36,398 nucleotides of DNA from Haplomitrium mnioides (Eukaryota; Marchantiophyta; Haplomitriopsida; Calobryales), in NCBI GenBank assembly GCA_049999725.1, contig JBNGIS010032011.1, positions 46,468-82,865 on the forward strand, read 5' to 3'. Below are positions 9,448 through 20,615 of the stretch, piece after piece (position 1 is the stretch's first letter; each line of letters opens with the position of its first letter). The notes below the pieces were generated by a model. The model did no database searches, was not told where the DNA came from, and saw only the letters and a list, made by a program, of their open reading frames with translations. A program made the translations under genes and the position numbers.

Positions 9448-10997
9448 AGTAGTGTAAGAATTTTATTGTATATTGTGTATTTTCAATTATATTATAATTT
9501 ATAACTATTAATTTATAAAGTACGTGAGAATATGATGAAGAAATTTGTTGAATTTATATTGCCACCTTGAACTTTTTACTGTGAATCATTCCAAGTTCAG
9601 TGTTATTCTCTGTAAATGAAACTTGAATCTTTAATTAATATTTTCATTTTCTTTGTGAATTATTTTCTTATCCAAAATGTAGGTATGTTGTTTCCAACTT
9701 TAGTGCTTGCTAGAAGAGTTTAAGGTTATTGTATTGCTAAAGCATCTGCCCAAATCAACTACTTTTGTTTTGCTTGTAAGGACTTTGATGTATAACTTAA
9801 ACCTTTTAGCATGTTTTGACTCAGATGTAGAGTTTTATACCTACTTTTTTATAGATTCCAAATCAAGAAACAAAATCTTTAGCATGCGTAGAGTTTGTTG
9901 CAAAAAAAAAGGAACTTTTAGCACTTGTATCATCAGTTGTAGAAGTTTGAACCCTATGCGCGCATAGACTTTGATTTGCATGTTGAAACATCGTGTGTGC
10001 AAAACTCTCATGCAGAGCCTAAAACCTAGGTTCTTGATAGTCTTTGTTGTGGAGTGTTCAGATGGTGAGGTCGGATTCCTTTCCACGCATTGACTTTAGG
10101 TTGGAGTGTTCAGCTGAATGTTGAGCTTGGATTCCTATGCGCGCATAGACTTTGATATGGAAGTTGAAACCTTCCACACATTCTACTTCCAACATACAAC
10201 CCTCAAGCTTCCACATACAAAAACTAGCGATTAGAACTTAGATTCTACATTGGTGAAAGAATCTTTTGTAGAACTCGAAACCGTTAATTTGTAGAATCTA
10301 GTCAAAAACTTGGAGATGTTTTTTGTTTGCACTCTTAATTCAATCTTCTTAGCCACTACCTTTTTGATTCTTAATATGACTCCTTTGTGTATATGTTTCT
10401 ATGAATTTTATAATATTTTTAATACTGAAATCTTTTTTTAAGCCCACTTAAATTTTAGAGTGCATGGATTTTTATCTACAAATGAAAGCTGCATTCTTGA
10501 TTGAACTTGAAAATAGAGCTCTTGAATCCATGCAATGCTTTGTTATGTTGGCTTCTGAGTCTATGATTGCAAACTCATTCCCTTGACTTGTAATCCGCTT
10601 GGGCATTTTCTTCATGTTCTATAATTTTTTTCCCAAAAAATAAGTTTCAAAGAGCGTAATCTCCATACGTGTAGAGAGTTTGTGCAACCAAACATATTTC
10701 AAAGTAGTTTCTTTTGATGTGTATTACAAATTTTTTGCTTTGAATTGTAATCAATGACAAATGCAAGTTTCTTGTGAAAAATTTTCATCGATTTCAAGAT
10801 TCCCTATATTTTCATAAAAACTTAGAATATTGTTTGATTTTGCATAATGAATTTGACTCTTGCTCTATTATCCTTGTTAAGACGGCCCAAATGAAGCTCA
10901 AAAACTTATGTACTGTTTGTTTTTAAAAAATAACCTCATTTTCTCTCTTTTTGAGCTTAAAAATCATGTTTTTTCCTTAAAAAAAAAGTTTTTGTTC
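9448..10997. other. Non-coding 3' region of E2 with two exact palindromes
   Basis: No gene is recognised. Exact ATGCGCGCAT copies lie at 9956-9965 and 10137-10146, inside related segments of the form cctatgcgcgcatagactttg. The stretch aligns with 21966-27516 of E3 once its 4.18-kb insertion is removed. Confidence 0.6.
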
Positions 10998-11033
10998 TGA
11001 GTAGCCTGTTCTTGGTTCCAAGTAGCGACTGCT
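10998..11033 (-). repeat. Terminal inverted repeat, B-side end of E2 (degenerate)
   Basis: Read on the minus strand it starts AGCAGTCGCTACTTGGAACC and continues to GGCTACTCAGAAC. It aligns base for base in register with the A-side AACAACCGCTACTTTGAACC and resembles the B-side end of E3. Confidence 0.65.
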
Positions 11034-12356
11034 AACTGCATCATTCTACATTTGGGATGAGAGGAAAGATTACTTTGTCAATTATTGAGATAATGATGGG
11101 AAGATCCAAACGAGGACATGGAAATATTGGATAGAAGTGTTGAGAAAAATCGATACAAGATCAACAATGGAAGTATAACTTACACTAGTGATTATAGAAG
11201 AGGTGAATAAAAAGATGAAGCGTGATTCCATGGCTATTTATAAGGCGATCATACAAAGTGGAAAACAAGATTCAACAAAGTGACAAATGTTGAGTTAAAA
11301 GAGCTAGTATTCTTGAAGAAATACAAATATACAATGATAAGGCACAGTTTTTGAAGAAAAAATATTGAGTCCAAAAGAGATGCTTTATCAAGAAACGTCC
11401 CCAATGAATTGCAAAGTGTCATAAATCAACTATCTTGTAACCTTGAATAGTTTTCTTGGTTAATGTGTTGTTTTGTTTTGTAATGTTTGAGTAAGTAGTC
11501 TGAATTGAGAATGTGTATTCTCTCTTTTGTGAGTATGTTGTTCTGTAGTTGTTCTTTTGTTGTCTTAGATTATTGAGTTAACTATCTAGTATGTATGTAT
11601 TGTAATGGTTCAGAAAAAGAAGACTGTAAATCACTAAAAAAAAGCCTACCTCTAAATTGTTGTATTGTGTACTATGGTTGATTGAGTATAAGTTTTGTTA
11701 AGCAATCACCCGAGTTCAAAAGATAGAGTTATAATTGTGATTTCATAGACCGATGTGGACCTTTACCCTAGACTTCCTTCTCTTGGACCAGCAAATTAAA
11801 GCCGCCCAACGCTATCTTCAATAAGGTAGCTTAACCGTTACACTGAATAGGTTATACTAGAAAATCAAACCCAAAGTTTCACTAGATTCCATTCCCAAAA
11901 CTTAGCGCTTCATGCATGCATGAATAGTCAAATCTGAAGTTTTACTAAGTTCCATTCCCAAACCTTAGCATTTATGCCCGTCCAATAGCTCAAATAGTTA
12001 GACCCAAAGTTTTACTAGATTCTATTCTTGAACCTTAACGTTTTATGCCCTCTCGATTGCCAAAAATTAGTTAGACCTGAAGTTTCTTTAATAACCTAGC
12101 CATCAATCTTTTACTATATGAACCACTATTGGCCCATAACTTAATGCCTCCTGACTTTAACACATAGCCAAATATCCAAGCATCTATTTGTTCTTGCCTT
12201 TTGATAGATGGTATAAAGTATGTCAATCTCAACGATAAGCAAACAACTATCTATGCCTCGTCCAATTCATACATCCAATGTGAGAATCATACAGTGTGCA
12301 CTATTTGATTAGATTGATGTACTCCAAAGACGTTTAAGAAATGAGAATCCCTTTTA
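11034..12356. other. Spacer between E2 and E4, no gene recognised
   Basis: Lower-repeat DNA without ATGCGCGCAT motifs. Short open stretches on the plus strand near 11040-11400 do not resemble a family I know. It is either host DNA or an older unrelated element. Confidence 0.5.
11870..12090. repeat. 64-72-bp tandem repeat, about 3 units
   Basis: Units begin cccaaagttt/ctgaagtttt at 11870, 11934, 12003 and 12075. They share ...actagattccattcccaaacctta... and differ in their 3' parts. Confidence 0.75.
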
Positions 12357-12410
12357 AACAACCGCTACTTTGAAAAAGGAACCGCTACTGGGTTTGTGTT
12401 TTCATTTGGC
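12357..12410 (+). repeat. Terminal inverted repeat, A-side end of E4
   Basis: It starts AACAACCGCTACTTTGAA and has the second AACCGCTACT downstream, then cattTGGCATTCG. Flanked on the left by ...cctttta. Confidence 0.8.
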
Positions 12411-13243
12411 ATTCGCAAAAACCAAATTTGAAAATTTAGCATCTAAAATCATAAATTTGATGCTAACAATTTTTGTTTGCAAAACAAATGTAATTTTATA
12501 TATCAAAATGGCTCATTTTGAGTGCACAATGTATAAAAAACAAATCTTCTTATGAGAATTTAAACAAAATTTCTTTTATGATTTCATATTTAAAAAGCAT
12601 AAGCATCACCAAGCAAAATATAAAAGAAATGTGCACTACATTTTTTTGTTAAATATTTTCAAAACTAACAATGATATTATTAATTTAAAAATTTGATAAA
12701 AACATTCAAATTTTATGAGAAATTTTTTGAACTAGAACTTTAAAGTGTAGGCGCAAGAGGATTGTTGAAGCAAAAAGTGTGAGAAGATTGCTAAAGCCGA
12801 TGTGCGCATAGACAAGTAAGGCTCATGTGTAGGCACGTTTTGTTTGAAAAGGTCTATGCACATAGGGACATCTTTAGCCAACTCAAGCTTGAACAACTAA
12901 AGCCTATATGTGCATAGACAAATGAAGCCCAAGCGAGCACGGACTGTTGAGTAATTGGAAATAGAGGCTGCTGAAGCCCTTTTAAGAAGAGACTACAAAA
13001 ACTATGGACTAAAGAAAACTTGAATAGAAAATGAAAAAAAGAAAGGAGCTTCCATGCGAGCATAGACTTCATTGCTAATTTTTTTGAAAACCAATACGTT
13101 TTGTTGAAAAACCATTTTGCACAAGAAATTGAATTGCTAAGAAAAAACTTAAATTGGATTTGGAATGCAACAAGAATGAAGCTTCACCAAATAATATTTT
13201 GTGAAGAAAATGCTATATTATATAGAAAATTGCATCACCATGA
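12411..13243. repeat. Subterminal AT-rich DNA and degenerate palindrome repeats (E4)
   Basis: AT-rich up to about 12735. Then imperfect repeats of the type gaacaactaaagcctatatgtgcatagac run to about 13080, each with a decayed palindrome (for example tctatgcacatagg near 12860). No gene is seen. Confidence 0.55.
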
Positions 13244-13510
13244 TCATGCAACCTCATCCTCTTCAAGAGGAATTGTCTCATCTAAATCAACTGCCTAAAA
13301 AGCTTCAGCATCTGCAACTGCTACAAAGTCCTACCAAGACTTTTCGATCCTAGATATTACAAAAGAATCACCAGTAACACCTGTAGTTTCAAGAGGAGCA
13401 AGTTCCTTGTGGTATGCATAGACTATCTGTGATTTGGTCACATTAGATGGCAAAGAAGCCATCGTCAAAACTCTCTCAACAATATAAATAGATTGGCATC
13501 TATCATATTC
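13244..13510 (-). pseudogene. Gene A (E4 copy), C-terminal end of the last exon
   Basis: Minus-strand sequence aligns with the end of E1 and E3 gene A: ...MASLPSNV..., SQIVYAYHKE, then DLDETIPLEEDEVA and stop TGA at 13246-13244. Internal stops are present. It breaks off at 13510 inside the codons for the RRQSIYI segment, exactly where E3 starts; the exon resumes at 27552. Confidence 0.7.
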
Positions 13511-13560
13511 AACAACCGCTACTTTGAACTAGGAACTGCTACATGGTTCTTGTTTCATTT
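13511..13560 (+). repeat. Terminal inverted repeat, A-side end of E3
   Basis: It starts AACAACCGCTACTTTGAACT followed by AGGAACTGCTAC. The preceding bases catATTC are E4 exon sequence, with ATTC the left copy of the target duplication. Confidence 0.8.
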
Positions 13561-14386
13561 TTTGTTCTCGAAAACCAAATTTGAAATTTTAGTATCTAAA
13601 ATCATCATTTTGACACTAGTAATAAAAACAAATCTTCTTATAAGAATATTATTAAATTTGCTTTCATAATTTGTGTTTTAAAAAGCACGAGCATCACTAG
13701 AAAAAAATATATACAAAATATAGACTACATTTGTTGTTAAATATTTTCAAAACTAACTATTATATTAGTAATTTCAAAAATTAATGAAAACAATCAAATT
13801 TTTTTAGAAATAAATTAAGTCAAAAAAATGCTTAAGTGTGAAAGAACTTTGAATTGTAGTCTTAAAGCTTATGCACACAGAGATTTTTCAAGCAACTTTG
13901 CACTTGGAATGCTATAGCCCAGATACGGGTGGAAGGTTGAGGTTGTTACGTGCAGGAAATTGTAGCTAGATCCCAAATATTTATGTAGAAGAAGATTGTC
14001 AAAGTGAATTGTGAAAAGACTGAAAAAGCCAAGGCGCATTTTGACAATTGAAGCAGACATGAGCTTGAACAACTAAAGTCCATGCAAGCATGGACGACCT
14101 GAAGCCTATGCAAACTTGAACAACTAATCCAATGCATGTATGGAGAACCTGAAGCCAATGTGAACATAAACTGTTGAATAATTGGATGCAAGGACCTTCC
14201 ATGCAAGCATAGACCTTGTTGCTAATTTGAATGCAAACAAATATGTTTTGTTCAAAAATAATTTTGCAAAAGAAATTGAATGGTAACAAAAATACTTAAA
14301 TTGGATTTGGAATACAAGAAGTAGTCAAACAAATCAAATAATATTTTGTAAAAAATACTTCATTATATAACAAAATAACATCAGTC
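13561..14386. repeat. Subterminal AT-rich DNA and degenerate palindrome repeats (E3)
   Basis: AT-rich to about 13860. Imperfect repeats at about 14060-14215 contain gtccatgcaagcatggac, tatgcaaac and ccatgcaagcataga forms. No gene is seen. Confidence 0.55.
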
Positions 14387-15744
14387 TCATGTTGCAGCCC
14401 TATCCTCTTTAGGAGGAACAATCTCATCTAAATCTAATGACTAAGAAGGTTTAGCGTTTGCAGTTGTAAGAGAGTTCTGTCGAGACTTTCCAACAAAAAT
14501 TGCAACAAAATCACCAAAAGCACCTGCAATACCAAGAGGAACATGCTCCTTGTGGTACGCATATACTATTTGAGACTCAATCACATTGGATGGCAAAGAA
14601 GCCATCGTCAAAACTCTATGAGGAATATAGATAGATTGACGTCTATGGCAATCCACTGTGATGCAATTTTGCATTAGCTTTAAAGCACAGACAATGCCTG
14701 TGCCCAATTCTAAGCAAAGGTCTAAAATCTAATCTTGCTCTGGTGTTAAAATAGTCAATAAAAAATATGTACAAAGCTTGAGGCTTTTGGTAAACATTTA
14801 CAAGAGCATCATCTCCTAGATGTTTAAGCTTTGGTGACACAGCCGGGCAATTGAAAACACTTTGATTGATTTGCCAAGGTTGTCTGCTTGCGTCATCTGA
14901 TTGCAAGTTGAAGAGCTTCATGCTCCACTCGTCCTCTTTTGTCCAATAGCCCACAATCCAGTACTTATAGGTGTGAGCAAATCTGAGACCACCCAAATGA
15001 TGAATGTTACTTTTGTCACTATAATGATAAAAACAAACATACAAGAAAAGCAAAAAAAAGGAAAGGAAAAATAAAACTCATAAACTATCAGATGAAAAAA
15101 CAAAATACAACTTACCAGACATTGTTGTCAATTGCACAAAAAACCTCCAATAAAGCATCCTTGACGATGCCAAACTGTTGCGAAGAGTGAATAATGATAA
15201 AATTCCAAAACTCGGAAGTAGTAGCCACCGCAACAGAAGAAACCATATCAAAAATATCATCCTTTGAGAAAGGTTCCAAATCATCATGCTTACATTCTTT
15301 ATGGTTATAACCGTAAGGAATATTAGCAATAGCTAAAGTGAAACATCTTGGTTTGACAAAAAACTTCAATTATGAGCATTAGACTCCTTGTAGACTTGAT
15401 AATATGCCACGTTGAGTCCATCGACATAGAAAATTAAGTCCTTGTCTTGCTCATTGGATCCTCCTTTGATTGGGAGGGCAGCAACTTCATTTAATTGTCT
15501 TGCCTTCCACTCTCTTGCTTTCTAGCAGTAGAGCAGAAAAGCAGAGGGTAGGAGGCGAGCATCGGGGCTTGACCTTCGTCAGCGAGGGTATCTTCGACCC
15601 CCATTTTCTTTCAACCTTTGGCACCAACCATCAATTTCTTGGCAAGCTGCCATTTGAAAGTTTTTTTGCCTTATAAAAAAACAGAGAAACAAGTTAGACC
15701 AAACAAAAAAACAAAAACTTTGAAAATTTAACAAGAGAAAACTA

Positions 15745-15850
15745 AGTTGCTATGCGTGCATGGACTCTGGAGTCCATTCACGCAAGGACTCGAGAGACTT
15801 TGATCATATGACTCGAGAGTCCATGCGCATATGGACTCTCAGACCTTCTA
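15745..15850. repeat. Short palindrome cluster in a gene A intron (E3)
   Basis: About four units of the 24-bp family, for example gagtccatgcgcatatggactc, lie in the intron between the ParB-side exons and the motif IV exon, the same region where E2 has its 2120-2274 array. Confidence 0.7.
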
Positions 15851-17393
15851 GAGCAAACTGAAAACAAATCAAAGATCAGAATTGAAAAAACAAAAAATAC
15901 TTACCAACAATTTCTCAAAACTAGAATAAAACGTCGACATCTTGGACTCTTTAATGTGGATGGGATACTCCATTCTTGCTTCCTCCCAAGATTTTCAATA
16001 AATCTCCAAACTAAAAGACTTTACCATCACCGCCAAAACCTTGTGTCTCTCCAATTCGCAAAACATCTCCTCGATTGAAAGCTCTCTTGCTTCAACACGT
16101 TTCAAAATTGAGATTTTGATTTCATCAAGAAGACCTTGAAAAGACTTCCAAGGTGTCTACTTCATGTACTCAATTCTCAAGGAACCTTTGGCCTTCAACT
16201 TCTGGCCCTTGACAATGCTCTTCTTCCACATTGTGAAAATGCTTTGTTGTAAATCCCAGAGCTCACCAGTTCAAAATGCAAGGTGGAACCAATTGTCTTT
16301 AGAAGTGACTGTCTTCTCAAGAGTTGACTTTGGCTTTATCTCCAAGGTCTCCAACACCAACTCTCTTTTTAATTTCTAGGATGACACCATCCCACTCTCC
16401 ACGAACCTTTGATGCCAATATTCGGCCTTTTGAATTGAGGTCATTTCCAACCTGTATCTTTGGTCATAATTGTCATCTATTGCAAAAATATGGGCTTCTA
16501 TTGGAGTTAGACCCACGTACACATAATAATTGCAGAACGGCAACGCTGGATTTTTCACTCCCTATTTGGAGATTAAAAGCCTTCTTGCGGCAGCACTGTG
16601 ATTGCCTCTAGCAATCTTGTATTGATACTTGTCAGTGTTCCTCAGATCTGAGCATTCTCTACGCAAGAAGCTCAACAAAGTCATCATTCAACCTCCTAAT
16701 CTAGAATGGTCTCTAGTTGTCTATTCCAGGTTTTGAAAGGTTCAAATTCTCCAACCGAATTGTTATGGTTTCCTCTCAAACTCTACACCGTTGGATTGTA
16801 AATTCTCAAATTTTTTTTTATCTTCCTTAGATATTATCTAAGGGTTCATCTGTTCTCTTTTTTGAAAGGTTTGCAACCTCTTGTACGACTGCCTTTTGGC
16901 TCTTGATGTTGGAGCCTCCATAGGCTCTGGCTATACTCCCTCCTCTGAGCTGCTTGAAGACGGAGATGAAGGAGCCGCAGATGATGACCTTAATGGAGAT
17001 GGGGAAGGTGCAGCCTTCTCCAACTAGTACCGAAACATGCTTCTTCTTTGGAACTGCATATTTCTTCTTTTTTGGAGCCTCTACTTGCTCCACCACCTTT
17101 CTCTTATTGGCAACTGATGGTCCTCCTATTTATGCCATTGACATTGTCGCCACACCTAGATGCAGGACTAACTGTGCAATGTGGACTCTCTCCTTGAGCT
17201 TCAACACTTTGATGCTAATAGCCATCTTGATGAAGTCCCACTCGACACACTTCGTGTCCGAGTAAGCATCAACAAGGTCCGCCAAGTATTGAGTGAACTA
17301 AAAAACAAAACAAAAAAATGTTAACAAAAAATCTACAATTGTTTATAAAGAGTAAAAGTTTCTTAGACCTATAGTCTAAGCTATAAAGAACTC

Positions 17394-17855
17394 AGGAGTC
17401 TATGCGTGCAGGGAGTAGGGAGTCAATGTACGCATGGAGTAGGGAGTCTATGCGCACATGGACTCCTAGTCCAAGAGCGCATTGACTAGAGAGTCCATAC
17501 GCACATGGAATAGGGAGTCCATGCACGCATGGAGTAGGGAGTCCATGCACGTATGGAGTATGGAGTCCATGCGAGCAAGGAGTACAGAGTCCAAGTGCTC
17601 ATGTTCTCCAGAGTTCATGCGTGCATGGACTCCTTAGTCCAAACATGCATAGACTCTTTGTGCGCATGGACTCCATACTCAATGCACGCATGGGCTCGTG
17701 AGTCTATGCGCGCATGGACTCCCTACTGCATGTGCGTATCGACTCCCTACTTTATGTGTGTAATGACTCCGAAGTCCATGCTTGTATAAACGATGGAGTC
17801 CATGCATGCATGGACTTACGAGCCCATATGCGCATTGAGTTCCGAGTCATAAGAA
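17394..17855. repeat. 24-bp palindromic tandem array in gene A intron 1 (E3), about 18 units
   Basis: The 24-bp repeats are of the form agtccatgcacgcatggagtaggg, with an exact ATGCGCGCAT at 17706-17715. In the left half the linker reads gagtaggg; in the right half it reads as its complement (ggactccctact), as if the array were inverted about a midpoint near 17640. Same intron position as in E2 and E4. Confidence 0.88.
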
Positions 17856-18251
17856 AAAGGAAGGAAATGAAAATTTAATTTCAGATCTTACCTTGCCATT
17901 GTCGTTGGCCGACTGTAGATGCTTGGCGAAGATGTTCCTCTGGTTCATCTCCGAAAAGAAAAATCGTTTTTGAGAGGCCTTGTAAAGGGTGATGTTGTCC
18001 TATGACTGCACAAGCAGCCCAATGTAGGCTTGGTGCCCCTCTCTAGTCATGGTGATTTGCATCAAATGACCCAAGTTAAAATTTTCACCTTCACCAACAA
18101 AAAGTTAAAAGTATTGATCTATGTTTTTCATAGATCCACAATTTAGTAGCCAATTTAAGTCTAAATTTTTTGGCTCCAGAACCTTGAAAACATCCAAACA
18201 CCTATAACACTTTGGTTAAGCAAGATTGAAAACATTGACTTGTGATGCCAT

Positions 18252-18893
18252 TTTCCCAAAAGTGAAAATCGGTAGAATTTGGAGTCAAGAATCTAGTAAA
18301 CAAAAGCTCACAAAAAGCGATGGGTTGAAAATGGCCAAATAGCAACAAAATGCAAAAAAAAAACAAAAACCAGAAAGTGAACTCGTGACAATGGAAAGAA
18401 ACTTTCAATTGTCGCTTCTTTTAAACCTAAATTTCAAAAAATACATTTTCTCGCCAAAACAATGATTCACGGAGCTCTTGACACATAGGTTTGGGTAGTG
18501 CAAAAACANNNNNNNNNNNNNNNNNNNNNNNNNNNNNNNNNNNNNNNNNNNNNNNNNNNNNNNNNNNNNNNNNNNNNNNNNNNNNNNNNNNNNNNNNNNN
18601 NNNNNNNNTTTAAACCTAAATTTCAAAAAATACATTTTCTCGCCAAAACAATGATTCACGGAGCTCTTGACACATAGGTTTGGGTAGTGCAAAAACAAAA
18701 AAAAAGGTTAGTATATAAATCATCGCTCATTTTCATCTTCTAATTTGTTTTTTCATTGTCTTTACAAAAAGGTTACAATTTTGTCGTTTTGCAAAATTTT
18801 ATGTAAAAACACTTATTTTAGGTAGGCCGTAAGAGGTTAACAATATTTGTTAAATAGTTTCTCCAAAAAGTTGATTTTTAGTAAGCTCTATCA
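18252..18893. promoter_or_regulatory. Divergent promoter between genes A and B (E3), containing an assembly gap
   Basis: The TATA-like box for B is TATATAAA at 18712-18719. The box for A is degenerate (TTTAAAAG, minus, 18425-18418). The region is 642 bp as assembled; subtracting the 100-N gap and the duplicated flank (about 88 bp) gives about 454 bp, the same as the 456 bp in E2. Confidence 0.6.
18422..18697. other. Assembly gap with identical flanks (probable false duplication)
   Basis: N bases fill 18509-18608. The roughly 87 bases before the gap (18422-18508) and those after it (18609-18695) are identical, beginning tttaaacctaaatttcaaaa and ending gtgcaaaaaca. This is what an unmerged contig overlap gives. 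Confidence 0.85.
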
Positions 18894-19109
18894 ATGGCTG
18901 GAGTCTTGAAAGGCAAGAAGAGGTTGGAATTCCAAGATTCATCTTCACAAAAAAGTGTTGTTTTTGACCAGCAACTAAAGACTTGTTCAAACCGCAATTC
19001 TTTGGAGTTGAGCAATGGACTACCAAAAACATCAAGTGTGATGGCGAGAATATTGAGGAGAAATATGGCCTATGTTGAATCAGATATCTCCACCCAAAAA
19101 GACCCTAAA

Positions 19110-19289
19110 CCCTATGCGCGCATAAGATCATGGATTGAACCCTATGCGCCCATAGGATCAAGGAGTGAACCCAATGCATACATAGGATTAAGGAGTGAAC
19201 AACTTGCGCACAAAGGGTCAAAAAGGGAACCATATGCTTGCAAAAAATTGAATACACAACCTTTTGCATGCACAAGATCCTTGTTGTTA
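19110..19289 (+). repeat. 30-bp in-frame repeats in gene B exon 1 (E3), 6 units
   Basis: Units start at 19110, 19140, 19170, 19200, 19230 and 19260. The first has exact ATGCGCGCAT at 19114-19123. They code for ten-residue repeats of the type EPYAPIGSRS, and the frame stays open across all of them. Confidence 0.88.
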
Positions 19290-20615
19290 GTCAAGTAGTC
19301 AAAGTTAAATCTTTCTTTTGACTATTCTAACGGATCAACAGAAAGACGTTCAACTCAGAATTTCCAGACGAATGTGGACCTTTCTTCACTCTCACATCTA
19401 AGAAAGACCTCAATATTCACAATCAAAGTGTGTTTGTCTGAAACACAAAAAGCATATAATCTATGGGTGATTTCAATTTTGGAGATGAATCATTGTCTGG
19501 ATAGCACCACTCAAACAATGAGTGATTTCAATTTAAGTTGAACCTTGCAATGAGATTGGAAAATTTGAAACAAACAGAATTCCTTTAGAGGAGTCTTCAG
19601 ACAACAGTTTGGAAAATGATTTAGCAAAGAGTCTCAATCAATCAATATTTTGTTGGAGTTATTGCCAATGACACCGATTATGTTACAAAAAACATTTCCT
19701 AATGTTCAAGATTTTGATTAAGATGACCTTTAGGTATGGTGCAGTTCTTCCAATCCTCAAGGAGGACCTCATCCTTCAAAAACTTTTTGCGAAGGAACAA
19801 ATAGTGTTTATGATAATGATCAAGATCTTTAGGACGATGAATTATCTTCTATGGATGGATTCGCCTATAGACCAAATTGACCAACATAACATAAGAATTC
19901 TTTGTCTGGGCCAAAACCCAAACGGATAAACACCTTATGTGAAAATTCTTTGTCAAAAGTCAATCCTAACGAGAACTTCGTGAAGAAAAAACTTGATCCA
20001 ATGTCAATTTCTAAATTGAAGAGAATTTCATGTTGTTCAAATAATTGATTGTCGTTGTGCAAGACAGATTCTTTGAGAACTATGAGAGAAACGTATTTTC
20101 CACAAAACATGAAGAATCAAGATGTCACACTACAGTGGGGAATACTAAGAAAAAACTCTGATGTTGACAATCAATTTGCTTTGTCTAGCGGTACCATTGT
20201 TTGTAGAAGAGCCTTCAAATTAATATTATCAACAAGGAATGATGAAATCCAAAGGATTCAAAATCTCAAAAACACAAATCTTAGAGGCATTTAGGTAAAA
20301 GAGAATTATCTGCTAAAGGAGTTTTTGTGTGTGAGTGGATGGATAGATTTTCTTAAAGACATTGCAAAAGAATGCCCACTCACGAAGTTTAGAACTTACT
20401 TGATAATTTTACAAAATGAGAAGTTCATGACTACTACACAACTTATTTAAAAGAGAAAGATCTCGATTGCATTTTTAGTTTCTTGAGTTTTGCAAAACAT
20501 TAGAGAACTCATTTTCCAAATGTAAAAATTTCAAAATGCAATAGATTTGTTGTTTGTGAAACATGCAAAGAAATAAAATCTTTGCAAGAAAAATCTATCT
20601 TGGAGTTCGACAAAG

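Larger units (their letters stand above)
1810..11033. mobile_element. E2: ParB-methyltransferase/DUF7869 TIR element, interrupted on the left by E1
   Basis: It contains gene A (minus, start codon at 4763, interrupted by E1 at about 1810), the divergent promoter (4764-5219), gene B (plus, 5220-9447), a non-coding 3' region and a degenerate B-side TIR ending at 11033. The rest of gene A and the A-side end must lie left of E1, outside the window. It is the only copy here whose gene B keeps all three catalytic-type motifs, though with stops. Confidence 0.78.
14387..18251 (-). pseudogene. Gene A (E3 copy): ParB-like domain plus beta-class DNA methyltransferase, full span
   Basis: The only copy spanned from start (ATG 18251-18249, MASQVNVFN) to stop (14389-14387, ...KEDRAAT). 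Exon 1 ends near 17892 (donor GTAAGA); intron 1 (17891-17298) holds a palindrome array; exon 2 starts FTQYLADLVDAY. A Lys-rich NLS-like stretch (APKKKKYAVPKKKH) is near 17060-17020. The ParB-like region (about 16640-16376) has YKIARGNHSAAARRL, YYVYVGLTPIEAHIFA and NYDQRYRLEMTSIQ. Methyltransferase motif IV is IANIPYGYN in the exon at 15369-15113; motif I is ILDLCLELGTGIVCALKL in the last exon (about 15020-14387), followed by HRRQSIYIPHRVL. Several stops and a frameshift at motif I show it is broken. Fusions of ParB-like and methyltransferase domains are known from bacteria and phages; a plant transposon-borne version is the notable point. Confidence 0.72.

Noticed and set aside
17394-17855. 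CRISPR-like array
   Set aside because: Units are contiguous 24-bp palindromes without spacers, in a eukaryotic intron, and no cas genes are present.
14387-18251. METTL3/MTA70-type RNA adenine methyltransferase
   Set aside because: Those have DPPW and motif order of another class; here DIPY(N) comes before a DLCxGSGTG-like motif.
14441-18300. Two separate gene A copies (13.9-15.4 kb and 15.5-18.3 kb)
   Set aside because: Exons run on in order from the start at 18251 to the stop at 14387 without repetition, so it is one gene.
18405-18698. Repeated peptide across the N gap
   Set aside because: It arises from the duplicated gap flank and is an assembly effect.
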